This document shows, in pieces, positions 1 through 9,267 of a stretch of DNA of 35,887 nt. Source of the stretch: Planctomycetia bacterium. GTDB taxonomy: Bacteria > Planctomycetota > Planctomycetia > Pirellulales > UBA1268. The DNA lies in assembly GCA_026401075.1 (NCBI GenBank), contig JAPLNQ010000101.1:1-35887 (forward strand), written 5' to 3'. Under the pieces are notes generated by a model. It ran no database searches and was not told where the DNA came from. It saw only the letters and a program-made list of their open reading frames with translations. Made by a program: the position numbers and the translations under genes. Each line of letters opens with the position of its first letter. The first letter of the stretch is position 1.

Positions 1-1
1 A

Positions 2-3000
2 CTTCCGTCCGGGGCTTCTTATCGTGGATGGCTCCGTGGCGGCATCTTGGTGGCGGCCTGCGTTGCCGCAGTGTCGGCGGGGGCTGCGGCGCCGGCCCCG
101 GTGATGGTCGAGGCCGAAAAAGCCGCCAAGCCGCCAGCCCTCGTCCATCGCGACGAGCGTGCCTCGGACGGCCGCGTGGTGGTTGGCCTCCTGTCCAACA
201 AGGATGGCAGGCCGGCCGAACAAAAGCTGTTCGAGCACGGCTCCCCGCTGCCCGCCGGCGACTACGACGTGACGGTGTGGATGGAACCCAAACCGCTATC
301 GCTCATGCACAGCCTCGCGGTCACGATCCAGGCAGGCAATGAGCAGCGGACGCTCGGGGCGATCGCGTTCGATCCCGAGGGGGGCTACCAGCCGTTCACG
401 TTCCGCTTCATGCATCCCGGAGGCAACGCGACGGTCCGCGTCTCGGCCATCGCCAGCAGCGGCTTCGAGGGCATGCGGCGGGACCAGAGCGAGGAGGAGA
501 AAAAGGCGGTCGCCAGCATCGTCCCCAGCGACGCCGACTCGCTGCTCTCGGACAAGCCGGGCGTGGATGACGACGAGTTCGAACTCGAGGAGGATCCGGC
601 GGTCGACAGGATTCCGATCGACATGCTGCGGCTGGCGATCGACCGGATCGAGATCCGCCCCGTGCGGACCGCCGATGCGGTCGTGACGGCGGTCGAACTC
701 GACAAGGTCCACTACTTTCCCGACGAGACCGTGCGGGGCACCGCCACGCTCGCCTCGCCCCGCGGCGGCGACTACCGCGCCGTGGTCGAGGTGGTCACCG
801 AGGCCGACGCCGCCCGCCCGGTTGCCGAGCAGGCGGTGACGCTCGCCCCTGGGAAGGCGTTCACACTGCCCTTCGAGTGCGTGCTCGATGGCACAACCGA
901 GATGGGCCACGAATTCCGCGTTCGACTGCTCGACGGCGACCGCGAGATCCATGCCGGCCGGCAGTTCGCCGGCGTGAGCGGCAACGTCTACCGCATCGGG
1001 ATCACGGGTGGCAACTGTGGGCAGAACACGCAGACGGTCAAGCCCGAACAGCTCACCACAGTGATGCGGGCCAACAAGCAACGCTACGCCAACTACTACG
1101 AGCGGTTTGCCTGGGCGCCGTGCGACTATTCCGACATGACGCCCGATACCGAGCTCTTCTGGTCGGGGCAGACGCAATATCCCGGCAGCATCACGGGATT
1201 GAAGCGAGAGATCGACGAGGCCCACCGACTGGGCATCAAGGCGATCAGCTACGGCAAGTCCTGCGGCGCCAGCTTCTCAGGAGCCGAGACCTACCGGCGA
1301 TTTCCGGAACTCTTCCAGCACTCCCCCGACTACGGCACCGGTTCCGAGGCGTTCTCGACCTTCTACCTGGAGCGGATGGCCCGGGGCGAGTATGTGATCG
1401 ACGCCGGCCCCAACGTGCCGCCCACGTGGCAACACTGGGCGAGCTTCTGGGTGAAGTCGACGCCCGAGGCCGTCGACTTTTCGGCGCGGGAGACGATCGC
1501 CTCGGCGAAGATGCTGGGCTGGGACGGCGTCCGCTGGGACGGCCATTTTTCCGGACTCATGCCCCGCTTCGTCGAGCAGGTCAACGCTGAGCTGCCGCGG
1601 TTCGTCCACGGCTACAACGCGGCCTTCGCCAGCCCGGGCGGGACGGTCTTCACGCCGACGCCCCCGCCCGACGACTTCCACCAGATCGCCGCCGGCCACG
1701 GCACGGTCATGGACGAGAGCGTCCGTGACTGGAGCCACACGAATTTCTCGAGCGGGCTCATACGACCCTACTGGGAGGCGATCGCCCGCGAAGCCGACTA
1801 CGTGAAACGGATCGGCGGCCTGCCGCTGATCATCACCTTCGACATGGCCAGCGGCCTCGACACCACGCTCGACGTGCTCTTCGCGCTGGCCTGCGGCCAG
1901 CGGTACACGTATCTCACCGCGCCGCCGAGCGACTTTGCCTTCGGCACGCTGCCCCGCTTTCTCACGCGGTATTCCGCGTTCGTCTGGGACGACACCGCCC
2001 GCGTGGCCGAGCCGGAGAAGTTCATCCGTGTGGCCGCAGGCAGCACCGTAAACGCCAAGGCCAAGCAAGCCGCCGCGTTGTGGTGGCAGGAGGCGACGTG
2101 GGTCCGCCGGCTCGTGGGAAAGCGGCAGCAGCTGCTCGTCAATCTGATCAATCCGCCCGGCTACCCCGCCTTCTGCAACCGGGTGCAGCCGCCGCCGGTG
2201 ACGCGAACCGGCGTCACGGTTTCCGTCGATGCCCCAGCCGGAGCGAAGCTCGTGCGAGCGTTCGAGGTGTCGCCCGATCTCGTCGAGGGCCTGGCGATCC
2301 GCACCGTGAAGTCGGACGATCGCACCCACTCGATCGAGTTGCCGCGGCTGCGGGCCTGGTCGATCGCGGTCTTCGAGTTCGAGACCGATGGCGATGCGCC
2401 GCTCCTGCCGCTGACCGACCCGGTCGGTGCCGCAGACAAGGCTGCACAGGAAGCCAAAGCCAAGGCACAGAAAGAGGCCGAGGACAAGCAGGCGGCCGCG
2501 GGACTCGCTGCGGCGAAGCCGCCGGCCAGCAAGGCTGATCCCACGGCCGACGCCAAAGCGGCAGACAAGACCGCAGCGAAGAACGCCACCGCGCAGCCGC
2601 TCGTCCTGCGGCGCAACGGCCTGCTCGACGTCATCGACGTCCGCGGGCTCCTATGTCGATCGGGTCGGCTTCCGGCTGGGACCGGCCGGGTCGCTCGAGG
2701 GTTTTCCGGATGCGACAGGCGACCTCGAGGGTCAGGATGTGGTCGTGCTCGACGACGTACATGCGATCGACCTGGGGGCCGATCGCGCGGCCCGGATCGC
2801 ACGCTTCGTGCGTGGCGGCGGTGGGCTGCTCATCATCGGCGGCCCGTTCAACCTGTCGAGTGGCAACGATCACACGACGGCCTTGGCCGACATCCTGCCG
2901 GTCACACACCGCCAGGCATACGACCTGGCGACCGATGCGAAGGGACTGTCGCTGGCCCCGGCGGGGGATGCGTTCGGGAAACTCGACTGGTCGCCACTCC

Positions 3001-3064
3001 GCTGCCTCTCGGTCGATACCTCCCCATTGGCCGAGGGGGCTACGGTGCTGGCCACGGGGGGTAA
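2..3064 (+). CDS. Exported putative glycoside-hydrolase-like (TIM-barrel) protein, N-terminal part; 5'-partial at window edge and frameshifted near 2645
   Basis: Frame open from base 2 with a hydrophobic signal-like segment (RGWLRGGILVAACVAAVSAGAAA). GH-like text '...LGIKAISYGKSCGASFSGAETYRRFPELFQHSPDYG...MLGWDGVRWDGHFSGLMPRF'. After about 2647 this frame becomes Arg/Gly-rich nonsense while the homologous reading continues in frame 2646..4148. Confidence 0.65.
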   Translation, partial: LPSGASYRGWLRGGILVAACVAAVSAGAAAPAPVMVEAEKAAKPPALVHRDERASDGRVVVGLLSNKDGRPAEQKLFEHGSPLPAGDYDVTVWMEPKPLSLMHSLAVTIQAGNEQRTLGAIAFDPEGGYQPFTFRFMHPGGNATVRVSAIASSGFEGMRRDQSEEEKKAVASIVPSDADSLLSDKPGVDDDEFELEEDPAVDRIPIDMLRLAIDRIEIRPVRTADAVVTAVELDKVHYFPDETVRGTATLASPRGGDYRAVVEVVTEADAARPVAEQAVTLAPGKAFTLPFECVLDGTTEMGHEFRVRLLDGDREIHAGRQFAGVSGNVYRIGITGGNCGQNTQTVKPEQLTTVMRANKQRYANYYERFAWAPCDYSDMTPDTELFWSGQTQYPGSITGLKREIDEAHRLGIKAISYGKSCGASFSGAETYRRFPELFQHSPDYGTGSEAFSTFYLERMARGEYVIDAGPNVPPTWQHWASFWVKSTPEAVDFSARETIASAKMLGWDGVRWDGHFSGLMPRFVEQVNAELPRFVHGYNAAFASPGGTVFTPTPPPDDFHQIAAGHGTVMDESVRDWSHTNFSSGLIRPYWEAIAREADYVKRIGGLPLIITFDMASGLDTTLDVLFALACGQRYTYLTAPPSDFAFGTLPRFLTRYSAFVWDDTARVAEPEKFIRVAAGSTVNAKAKQAAALWWQEATWVRRLVGKRQQLLVNLINPPGYPAFCNRVQPPPVTRTGVTVSVDAPAGAKLVRAFEVSPDLVEGLAIRTVKSDDRTHSIELPRLRAWSIAVFEFETDGDAPLLPLTDPVGAADKAAQEAKAKAQKEAEDKQAAAGLAAAKPPASKADPTADAKAADKTAAKNATAQPLVLRRNGLLDVIDVRGLLCRSGRLPAGTGRVARGFSGCDRRPRGSGCGRARRRTCDRPGGRSRGPDRTLRAWRRWAAHHRRPVQPVEWQRSHDGLGRHPAGHTPPGIRPGDRCEGTVAGPGGGCVRETRLVATPLPLGRYLPIGRGGYGAGHGG

Positions 3065-4148
3065 GCATCCGGCGATCGTCGAACGCACGGTGGGCGCCGG
3101 CCGTGTGATTGCCGTCATGCTCACCCCGCTCGGTGATTTTCCTGAGGGCATCCAGCCCTACTGGCGTTCCCCGCAATGGGCCCAGGTGCTCGCCACCTGC
3201 CTGCGGCGGCTGGGCGAGGGCGCGGAAAAGCTGTCGACCGCCACGGCGAGGAAGCCGAATTCCGAGGGCGGGTTCACTCCCGAAAGCCTGCTCATCGAGT
3301 CCGAGGATCTGCCCGACGAAAAACTCGCCGCGGCGATCCTCGAGGCTGCCGATGGCGCGGTGTCCGCCGATGAGGCGGGAACGGTGCTCGACGTCCTCAT
3401 CGACTCGCTCGGCCGGATCGACGATGCGGAGCTGGCACTTTCGGTGGTCGACCGGCTCGCGCCCGTGGTCGATGCCTCCTGCACACCGCGGGCACTCACC
3501 CTGACAACATCGCAGTTTGAATTCGTCCGTGTAGCCGGCTACCGGCTGCTGCGGTTCTGTGGTGATCCCGCACAGGCCACGCTTCTGGTCAATGCGCTCG
3601 ACAACCCAAACGCCGACATCGCCCGCGAGGCGCTGCTGGCCCTCGGGAAGACGGGCGACCGCGGCGTCGTGCCGAAGGTGGAAAAGCTCTCTCGCGCCGG
3701 AGGCAACCGGCTGCTTGCCCATCTTGTGCTCAGGCAGCTCGGAGGCGACCGCGAGTCCTCCGCCGCCTGGAAGGCTTTCATCGACGGCGAGAAGCAGGCC
3801 GTGGGGCTCACCGCCGCGAGGAAGTCGATTCAGGGCGATCTCTACGGTGGCACGTCGTTCAAGCTGACGCCGGCGGCACGGAAGGCGCTGACGAACCAAC
3901 TGCGACGCGTGCAGCGGCTCGAAACGCAGGCTCGCAGCGACGTCGCGATGTTCATGCGATCGCTCGATGGACTGACCGACGAGGAGGTGGCGAGTCTGGG
4001 CCCGGTGCTGGCCGAGAGCCAGTCGGCGGCGGCGACCATGCTGGCCTTCTCGGTACTGCCGAAGCTCAGCGAGACGCAGGTGCAGGCGTTGCGTCAGGCG
4101 CTTGCAGCTGCCAGGCTCGAGGAGCTGCGTTGGCTCTCCGCGAAGTGA
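2646..4148 (+). CDS. C-terminal part of the same protein: GATase/ThuA-like segment plus HEAT-like repeats
   Basis: Frame of ORF 2427..4148; meaningful from 'GSYVDRVGFRLGPAGSLEGF...VVVLDDVHAIDLGADRAARIARFVRGGGGLLIIGGPFN'. Later alpha-helical HEAT-like text 'NPNADIAREALLALGKTGDRGVVPKVEKL'. Continues directly from ...LLDVIDVRG of the upstream frame. Confidence 0.65.
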   Translation, partial: GSYVDRVGFRLGPAGSLEGFPDATGDLEGQDVVVLDDVHAIDLGADRAARIARFVRGGGGLLIIGGPFNLSSGNDHTTALADILPVTHRQAYDLATDAKGLSLAPAGDAFGKLDWSPLRCLSVDTSPLAEGATVLATGGKHPAIVERTVGAGRVIAVMLTPLGDFPEGIQPYWRSPQWAQVLATCLRRLGEGAEKLSTATARKPNSEGGFTPESLLIESEDLPDEKLAAAILEAADGAVSADEAGTVLDVLIDSLGRIDDAELALSVVDRLAPVVDASCTPRALTLTTSQFEFVRVAGYRLLRFCGDPAQATLLVNALDNPNADIAREALLALGKTGDRGVVPKVEKLSRAGGNRLLAHLVLRQLGGDRESSAAWKAFIDGEKQAVGLTAARKSIQGDLYGGTSFKLTPAARKALTNQLRRVQRLETQARSDVAMFMRSLDGLTDEEVASLGPVLAESQSAAATMLAFSVLPKLSETQVQALRQALAAARLEELRWLSAK

Positions 4149-4356
4149 CCTTCCCCTTGGGTTCGACAGTTGGTCGTCGCACCTGGAATCTTGGATCGAT
4201 CTCCCCTATGATGCGAAGATGGGCCGCAAACCGCCGCCTGTGCTGCCACGGCCCGACATCCCCGAGCGGTGCCGTCAGCCAAGCGAATCGCCGCTCAAGG
4301 CGTAAGTCGTGGCCGGCAAAAAAAACGTGATCGACCTGGAACGATTGGACTGAATC

Positions 4357-7300
4357 ATGCGTATGCCGTGGCTGGTGCTTGTCGTCGTGGCCGCGATCTG
4401 CGGGCTGCCGTGTCTGGCTGCAGAAACGCCCGGCCCGGCTCCGGTAGCCGGCCAGCGGGTGTTTGTTACGGCGCACAGTTTTCACATCTTCGTCGCCGAG
4501 CGGCTTGCCCCTCTGGCCAGGGCGGCCGGCATCACCGGTCATGAACTGGTCGGCAAGCAGATGCTCGGCGCATCTCGGGTGCAGCAGCACTGGGATCTGG
4601 CGGACCGGATGAACCCGGCCAAGAAGGCCTTGGTGGCGGGTGACGTAGACGTGCTGACCATGTCGCCGAACTGGATGGTGCCGGACGATGGCATCGCGCT
4701 CTTCACCGAGCTGGGCCTCAAACACAACCCGCAGTTGCGGGGGCTGGTGCAGATATCGTGGCCGGCGTTCGACCATTGGGAGCCGACCGGCAATCCGGCA
4801 CTGTGGAATCCGGCCAAGAAGATCAATCACAACGAGGAGCGTGACGCCCGCCCCCTCGACGGCCCACGCGAGGCGAACGCCCAAGTCAGGGCGGTGATCG
4901 AGAAGCAGGTCGCCGCGCTCAACGCGAAGTATGGGCGTGACGTCATCCACATCGTTCCGGTGGGCGATGCCGTGCTGCGGCTGCGGGAACGGGTGGCCGC
5001 AGGGAATGTGCCCGGCATCAAGCGGCAGTCGGAGCTGTTCACCGATCCCATTGGCCATGCGAAAGCCCCGGTCATGGCGCTGGCGACCTACTGCAACTTC
5101 GCATGCATCTACGGTCGTTCACCCGTGGGGCTCGACGATGGGGACCGTGAACTCGACAGGATCGACCCCTCGCTCCGCAGAGTGTTGCAGGAGATCGCCT
5201 GGGATGCGGTCACGTCGCACCCCATGTCGGGCGTGACGAAAGACGGTCTCACGAAAGATAGTCCGGCGAAAGAAAGTCCTAGGAAAGAAGGTGTGCCCAA
5301 AGACAACGCAGGGCGAAGTTCATCGCCAACAAGCGTCGACAGCAGTTCCAGCACCCCTGCCACGGGTGTGCCGATCACCTATACGCTCCCGACGGACGGG
5401 CCGCTCCCGAAAACCTACCGGGTGACGCTGGCCATCACCGATACAAGCGCCCCAGACTGGATCGTGAGTTCGTTCCTCTCCGGTGAGCCGCGGACCGTGA
5501 CCGCGGAGAACAAGGGACATTTCACCGATACGTGGGATGGACTCGACGACAACTTCATGCCGGCACCCCCGGGCGGCTACGGCGTGAAGGGTATTTTCCT
5601 ACCCGCTGAAATCTGGCCCGTCGACGGCAATTCGCACACGTTGACCGCCAAGCTTGCCGGGGGGCCGTTCGCATTTCTGCCGCGGCCCGATCAGGACATG
5701 CAGCCGCCGAAGGTGCACGGCGACCCGGTCAACTCACCCCCCGGTGACGTGGCAACCTTCGGCGAGTCGGCCGTCTTCACGTGGACCTATCTCGAAAACG
5801 GCACGAACAATTTCGTGCTCGATCTGACGAAGCCGGTCGGGCTCGACCAGATTGTCGGCTCGTTCAACTCCGGGGGGGCCGCTGGCGGGCCGTGGACCGC
5901 GACCGATGGCTCGGGCGTCTGGACTGTCGGCGAGGACTTCGGGCGGTCATTCATCTACAAGGCGCAGGGCAAATGGGGGCCTGATCGCGCGATGTACCGC
6001 GAGGGCGTCGTGCTGCTCGACGGTGTCGCGTGCGGGCTGGCGGCGTCCCGCGAGAGCGACCGGTCGTTCGTCTATGTCGCCGAGGCCGCGAAGGTGGAGA
6101 TGAAGGGCAAGGATCGCGCCGGCCGTGACGTCTGGACAGAGGGAGAGAGCCGCATCGACCGCGTCACCGTGCTCGACGGCGAGAATGGCAAGAAGCTGGC
6201 AGCCGTCGATCTGCCCTCGCCCGTGGCGATCACCGTGCGGAATGGAACTTTGTTCGCGCTCCAGCAGTCGGGCGACACGTTTGCCCTTCGGTCGTTGAAG
6301 CTCGCGCAGGGGCTACCGACGGGCGAGTGGTCCGTGCCGATCGTGCTCTCTGGTGTGAAGGCACCGGCAGATGTCGATGTCGATTCAAGCGGCAGGATCT
6401 ACGTGGCGGATCCGGCTGCCAATCACGTGTTTGTCTTCAACTCGAATGGGAAGTCCCTGCGGACGATCGGGAAGGCTGACTCGCAGCGGCCCGGTCATTA
6501 CGACCGGCTGACGATGATGAGCCCGCGTCGTGTTTCGTGCTGGAACGACGGAAAGCGAGATCTGGCGATCGTCATGGAGGGCGAGGGGCCGGGACGGTTT
6601 GCAGAATGGTCGGCCGAGGGCGAATTGGTTCGCGAGTGGCAGGGGCTCGTGCCCCATGCGAACAACGGCTATGCCGAAGATCCCGCTCACCCTGACCACA
6701 TCTACATTCAGGGACACGGCGAATACCTGCTGCGGTTTGTCGTCGCGAACGACACTGGGATGTGGACGCTCGACGCGGTGTGGCCGCATGTCACGGGTGA
6801 CCTCGGCAAAACATGGCGTGGCGAGGGGAGCTTTCCGCGGATGATCAGACGCGACGGCAGGCTGTATCTCGCGTATGGGCGGGGCCTGTCGGTCTACCGA
6901 TTTGACGGCGATCGCTGCCTGGCGTCGGCGGCGATCGTGCTCAAGGTCGACGGCAAAAACAGGAATTACTTCGCATGGCACGACGCCAATGGTGATGGCA
7001 CGATGCAGGACGGCGAGGTCAGCGCCGAGAAGATCGAGGTGCCTCGTGGCGTGTTTGGGTATCACGGCGATGGCTGGCAGCACGACTTCTCCCTGCTCTG
7101 TCCCGGTGAGGGAACGCGGGACATCTGGCGACTGGCGCCGGAATCGTTCGATGCGCACGGGAACCCGGTGTTTGCCAGGTTCACGAAACTCCTGGCCGAT
7201 CCGATCATGGCCGCCAAGGCCGCAGGGAATGCGCCGGCGGTGAGGGGCGGCAACGAAGTCTCCGACACGATCAACAGCGCCTGGCGCCGCGTGGTGCTGA

Positions 7301-9219
7301 CGCCGAACGGCGAGGTGTTGACCGACATCCGGTGCGGCTCCCTCTCAGCCAACCACGGCACGGAGCAGAAGATCAGCCGCTACGTGCCCGACGGCAAGGG
7401 CGGGTATGACATTCGTTGGCGTATCGGTCGCTCCGCGAACATCCGGGCCTCGCGTGACGGATTCGTCGGGTCCATTCAGATGACCGAGCCGATGCACGGA
7501 CTTATCGGCGTCGTGGATCAGTCGCGGGCGGGAGTGCAGGTGTTCACCGCGGACGAGGGGCTCTATGTCGACACGCTGCTGCTCGACGGCAGCTTCAACA
7601 AGCAGACGATCTACGGCGTTCCGGGCGAGTTTTTCAGCGGCGATGGCTTTCTGAACAACGAGACCGGCAAGGTCTCCATCAAGTGGGGCAAGCACACGCC
7701 GATCCTATTCGAGGCTGTCGGCTGGACGAAGGATCTTGCGATTCGACGCATCGCCGGACTGCCGAAGGAAGTCACGCTCACGGCGGCGCAGACGGCACCG
7801 CCTCCGCCGATGGCGATGGTGGTGCGGGGCGGCGCGGGAAAGGCGCCCTATGCGCGGTTTCAGCCCTCGCCGGGCGGGCCACCGGCCCTCGATGGGGCAA
7901 TCGACGGCTGGGAATCGTGCGAGGCCATCACCTTCGGTGAGGGAGAGTGCAAGGTCGAGGTCCGGGGGATGTATGACCTTGATCACCTCTATCTCCGCTG
8001 GCATGTCAGGAGCGACGCACCGATCCGGGTCAGGCCGCTTGAGCAGGCGGACCGGCTGTTTACGCACGACCGCGGCGCGGACACGCTCGGCGTTTATTTT
8101 CAGGGCAGCCCATCCGCGACTGGCAAGACTCCCGAGGGCAGGCCTGGCGATCTGCGGCTGGTGTTCGGCCTGTTCGACGACGCTGGGAAGACCGTTCCGG
8201 CGGCGCTGGCGATGGTTCCGTCTTGGAACGTGCCGGGAGCGCATCCTGTCACGTACGGTTCGCCCGTCGGCAAGACGTCGCTCGCACACGTCGCCCTCGC
8301 GACACAGGTGCGGCTCGCCCACCGACTCGACGCCGACGGCAAGGGGCTGACGCTCGCCGCCGCGATCCCCCGCTCCGTCCTCCCCGCGGAGACGCCCGAT
8401 TGGAGCGAGGGACTTCGCACGACGATCGACTTCGACGCCAACTTTGGCGGCAATCGCAAAATCTGGTGGTCGAATGCCGACGGCTCCGCGAGCCGCGAGA
8501 CCAACGACGAGCCGACCGAGGCGCGGCTCTATCCAGGGGCGTGGGGGCCGCTTGAACTCGCCGCGCTCTCCCGCGGGCTGTATGTCCGCCAGTGGCAGGT
8601 CATCGGACCATTTGGTTTTGGAAAGCTGCCGCAACTCGATGTGCGTTCGGGTCGCGGTCAGATTTGCGCGACGCTCGCCGACCTGAAGTTTCCACCCGAA
8701 CTGCAGGGAGACGCTCGGGACGGCGGTTCTGCCGCCGTGCTTGTGCGGCGGGATCTCTCCGGGCGCTACGAAGGCGACATGGCTCGAACGCGGAAGATGA
8801 ATCGTGTGCTCACATGGATGCCAGTGACGATCACCGAGGACGAGGTGGATTTCAGGAAAATCGCGCGGCTCAAGTGGACCATGCATGACGAGGAGGGCGT
8901 CGCGTACATGGTGACGTGGATTCACGCGGCCGATGCGTCTGACGTCACCCTCACGATCCCCGAAGTGCACGGTCACCGTGCCGTTCGCGGCTGGTTCAAC
9001 GGCGACCCGCTGCCGGCGACCCTCGGCGAGGGGAAGCGGGCCGCGGATCTGCGGCAGCGGATCGATTCCTCGCGGCCGATGTCGCTCAGGAAGGGCTGGA
9101 ACGAGCTCCTGATCCGTGTCGATCACATCTGGGGTGATTCTGCGATCACGGTGAGGCTCGACGCCCCCGCCACGACATTGTGGAAGCTGCGGACGAGCAA
9201 TGAGCAGCCGGAAGAGTGA
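4357..9219 (+). CDS. Giant exported multidomain protein: N-terminal SGNH/hydrolase-like region, FlgD-like segment, NHL/beta-propeller region, C-terminal CBM9-like region
   Basis: 1620-aa ORF with signal peptide MRMPWLVLVVVAAICGLPCLAAE; FlgD-like 'DTWDGLDDNFMPAPPGGYGVKGIF'; propeller-like 'GRIYVADPAANHVFVFNSNGKSLRTIG'; CBM9-like 'ALDGAIDGWESCEAITFGEGECKVEVRGMYDLDHLYLRWHV'. Confidence 0.8.
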   Translation: MRMPWLVLVVVAAICGLPCLAAETPGPAPVAGQRVFVTAHSFHIFVAERLAPLARAAGITGHELVGKQMLGASRVQQHWDLADRMNPAKKALVAGDVDVLTMSPNWMVPDDGIALFTELGLKHNPQLRGLVQISWPAFDHWEPTGNPALWNPAKKINHNEERDARPLDGPREANAQVRAVIEKQVAALNAKYGRDVIHIVPVGDAVLRLRERVAAGNVPGIKRQSELFTDPIGHAKAPVMALATYCNFACIYGRSPVGLDDGDRELDRIDPSLRRVLQEIAWDAVTSHPMSGVTKDGLTKDSPAKESPRKEGVPKDNAGRSSSPTSVDSSSSTPATGVPITYTLPTDGPLPKTYRVTLAITDTSAPDWIVSSFLSGEPRTVTAENKGHFTDTWDGLDDNFMPAPPGGYGVKGIFLPAEIWPVDGNSHTLTAKLAGGPFAFLPRPDQDMQPPKVHGDPVNSPPGDVATFGESAVFTWTYLENGTNNFVLDLTKPVGLDQIVGSFNSGGAAGGPWTATDGSGVWTVGEDFGRSFIYKAQGKWGPDRAMYREGVVLLDGVACGLAASRESDRSFVYVAEAAKVEMKGKDRAGRDVWTEGESRIDRVTVLDGENGKKLAAVDLPSPVAITVRNGTLFALQQSGDTFALRSLKLAQGLPTGEWSVPIVLSGVKAPADVDVDSSGRIYVADPAANHVFVFNSNGKSLRTIGKADSQRPGHYDRLTMMSPRRVSCWNDGKRDLAIVMEGEGPGRFAEWSAEGELVREWQGLVPHANNGYAEDPAHPDHIYIQGHGEYLLRFVVANDTGMWTLDAVWPHVTGDLGKTWRGEGSFPRMIRRDGRLYLAYGRGLSVYRFDGDRCLASAAIVLKVDGKNRNYFAWHDANGDGTMQDGEVSAEKIEVPRGVFGYHGDGWQHDFSLLCPGEGTRDIWRLAPESFDAHGNPVFARFTKLLADPIMAAKAAGNAPAVRGGNEVSDTINSAWRRVVLTPNGEVLTDIRCGSLSANHGTEQKISRYVPDGKGGYDIRWRIGRSANIRASRDGFVGSIQMTEPMHGLIGVVDQSRAGVQVFTADEGLYVDTLLLDGSFNKQTIYGVPGEFFSGDGFLNNETGKVSIKWGKHTPILFEAVGWTKDLAIRRIAGLPKEVTLTAAQTAPPPPMAMVVRGGAGKAPYARFQPSPGGPPALDGAIDGWESCEAITFGEGECKVEVRGMYDLDHLYLRWHVRSDAPIRVRPLEQADRLFTHDRGADTLGVYFQGSPSATGKTPEGRPGDLRLVFGLFDDAGKTVPAALAMVPSWNVPGAHPVTYGSPVGKTSLAHVALATQVRLAHRLDADGKGLTLAAAIPRSVLPAETPDWSEGLRTTIDFDANFGGNRKIWWSNADGSASRETNDEPTEARLYPGAWGPLELAALSRGLYVRQWQVIGPFGFGKLPQLDVRSGRGQICATLADLKFPPELQGDARDGGSAAVLVRRDLSGRYEGDMARTRKMNRVLTWMPVTITEDEVDFRKIARLKWTMHDEEGVAYMVTWIHAADASDVTLTIPEVHGHRAVRGWFNGDPLPATLGEGKRAADLRQRIDSSRPMSLRKGWNELLIRVDHIWGDSAITVRLDAPATTLWKLRTSNEQPEE
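5236..5310 (+). repeat. Degenerate 15-bp tandem repeat (5 units) encoding pentapeptides TKDGL-TKDSP-AKESP-RKEGV-PKDNA
   Basis: acgaaagacggtctc / acgaaagatagtccg / gcgaaagaaagtcct / aggaaagaaggtgtg / cccaaagacaacgca, in frame within ORF 4357..9219. Confidence 0.85.
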
Positions 9220-9267
9220 TCTGTTCCGCACGGTCGCCTTGAGCGGCCCCCGAAGAAGAGGTGTGTC

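Noticed and set aside
2631-3899. 422-aa minus-strand ORF opposite the first giant gene
   Set aside because: Low-complexity Arg/Gly-rich shadow ORF with no recognisable domain.
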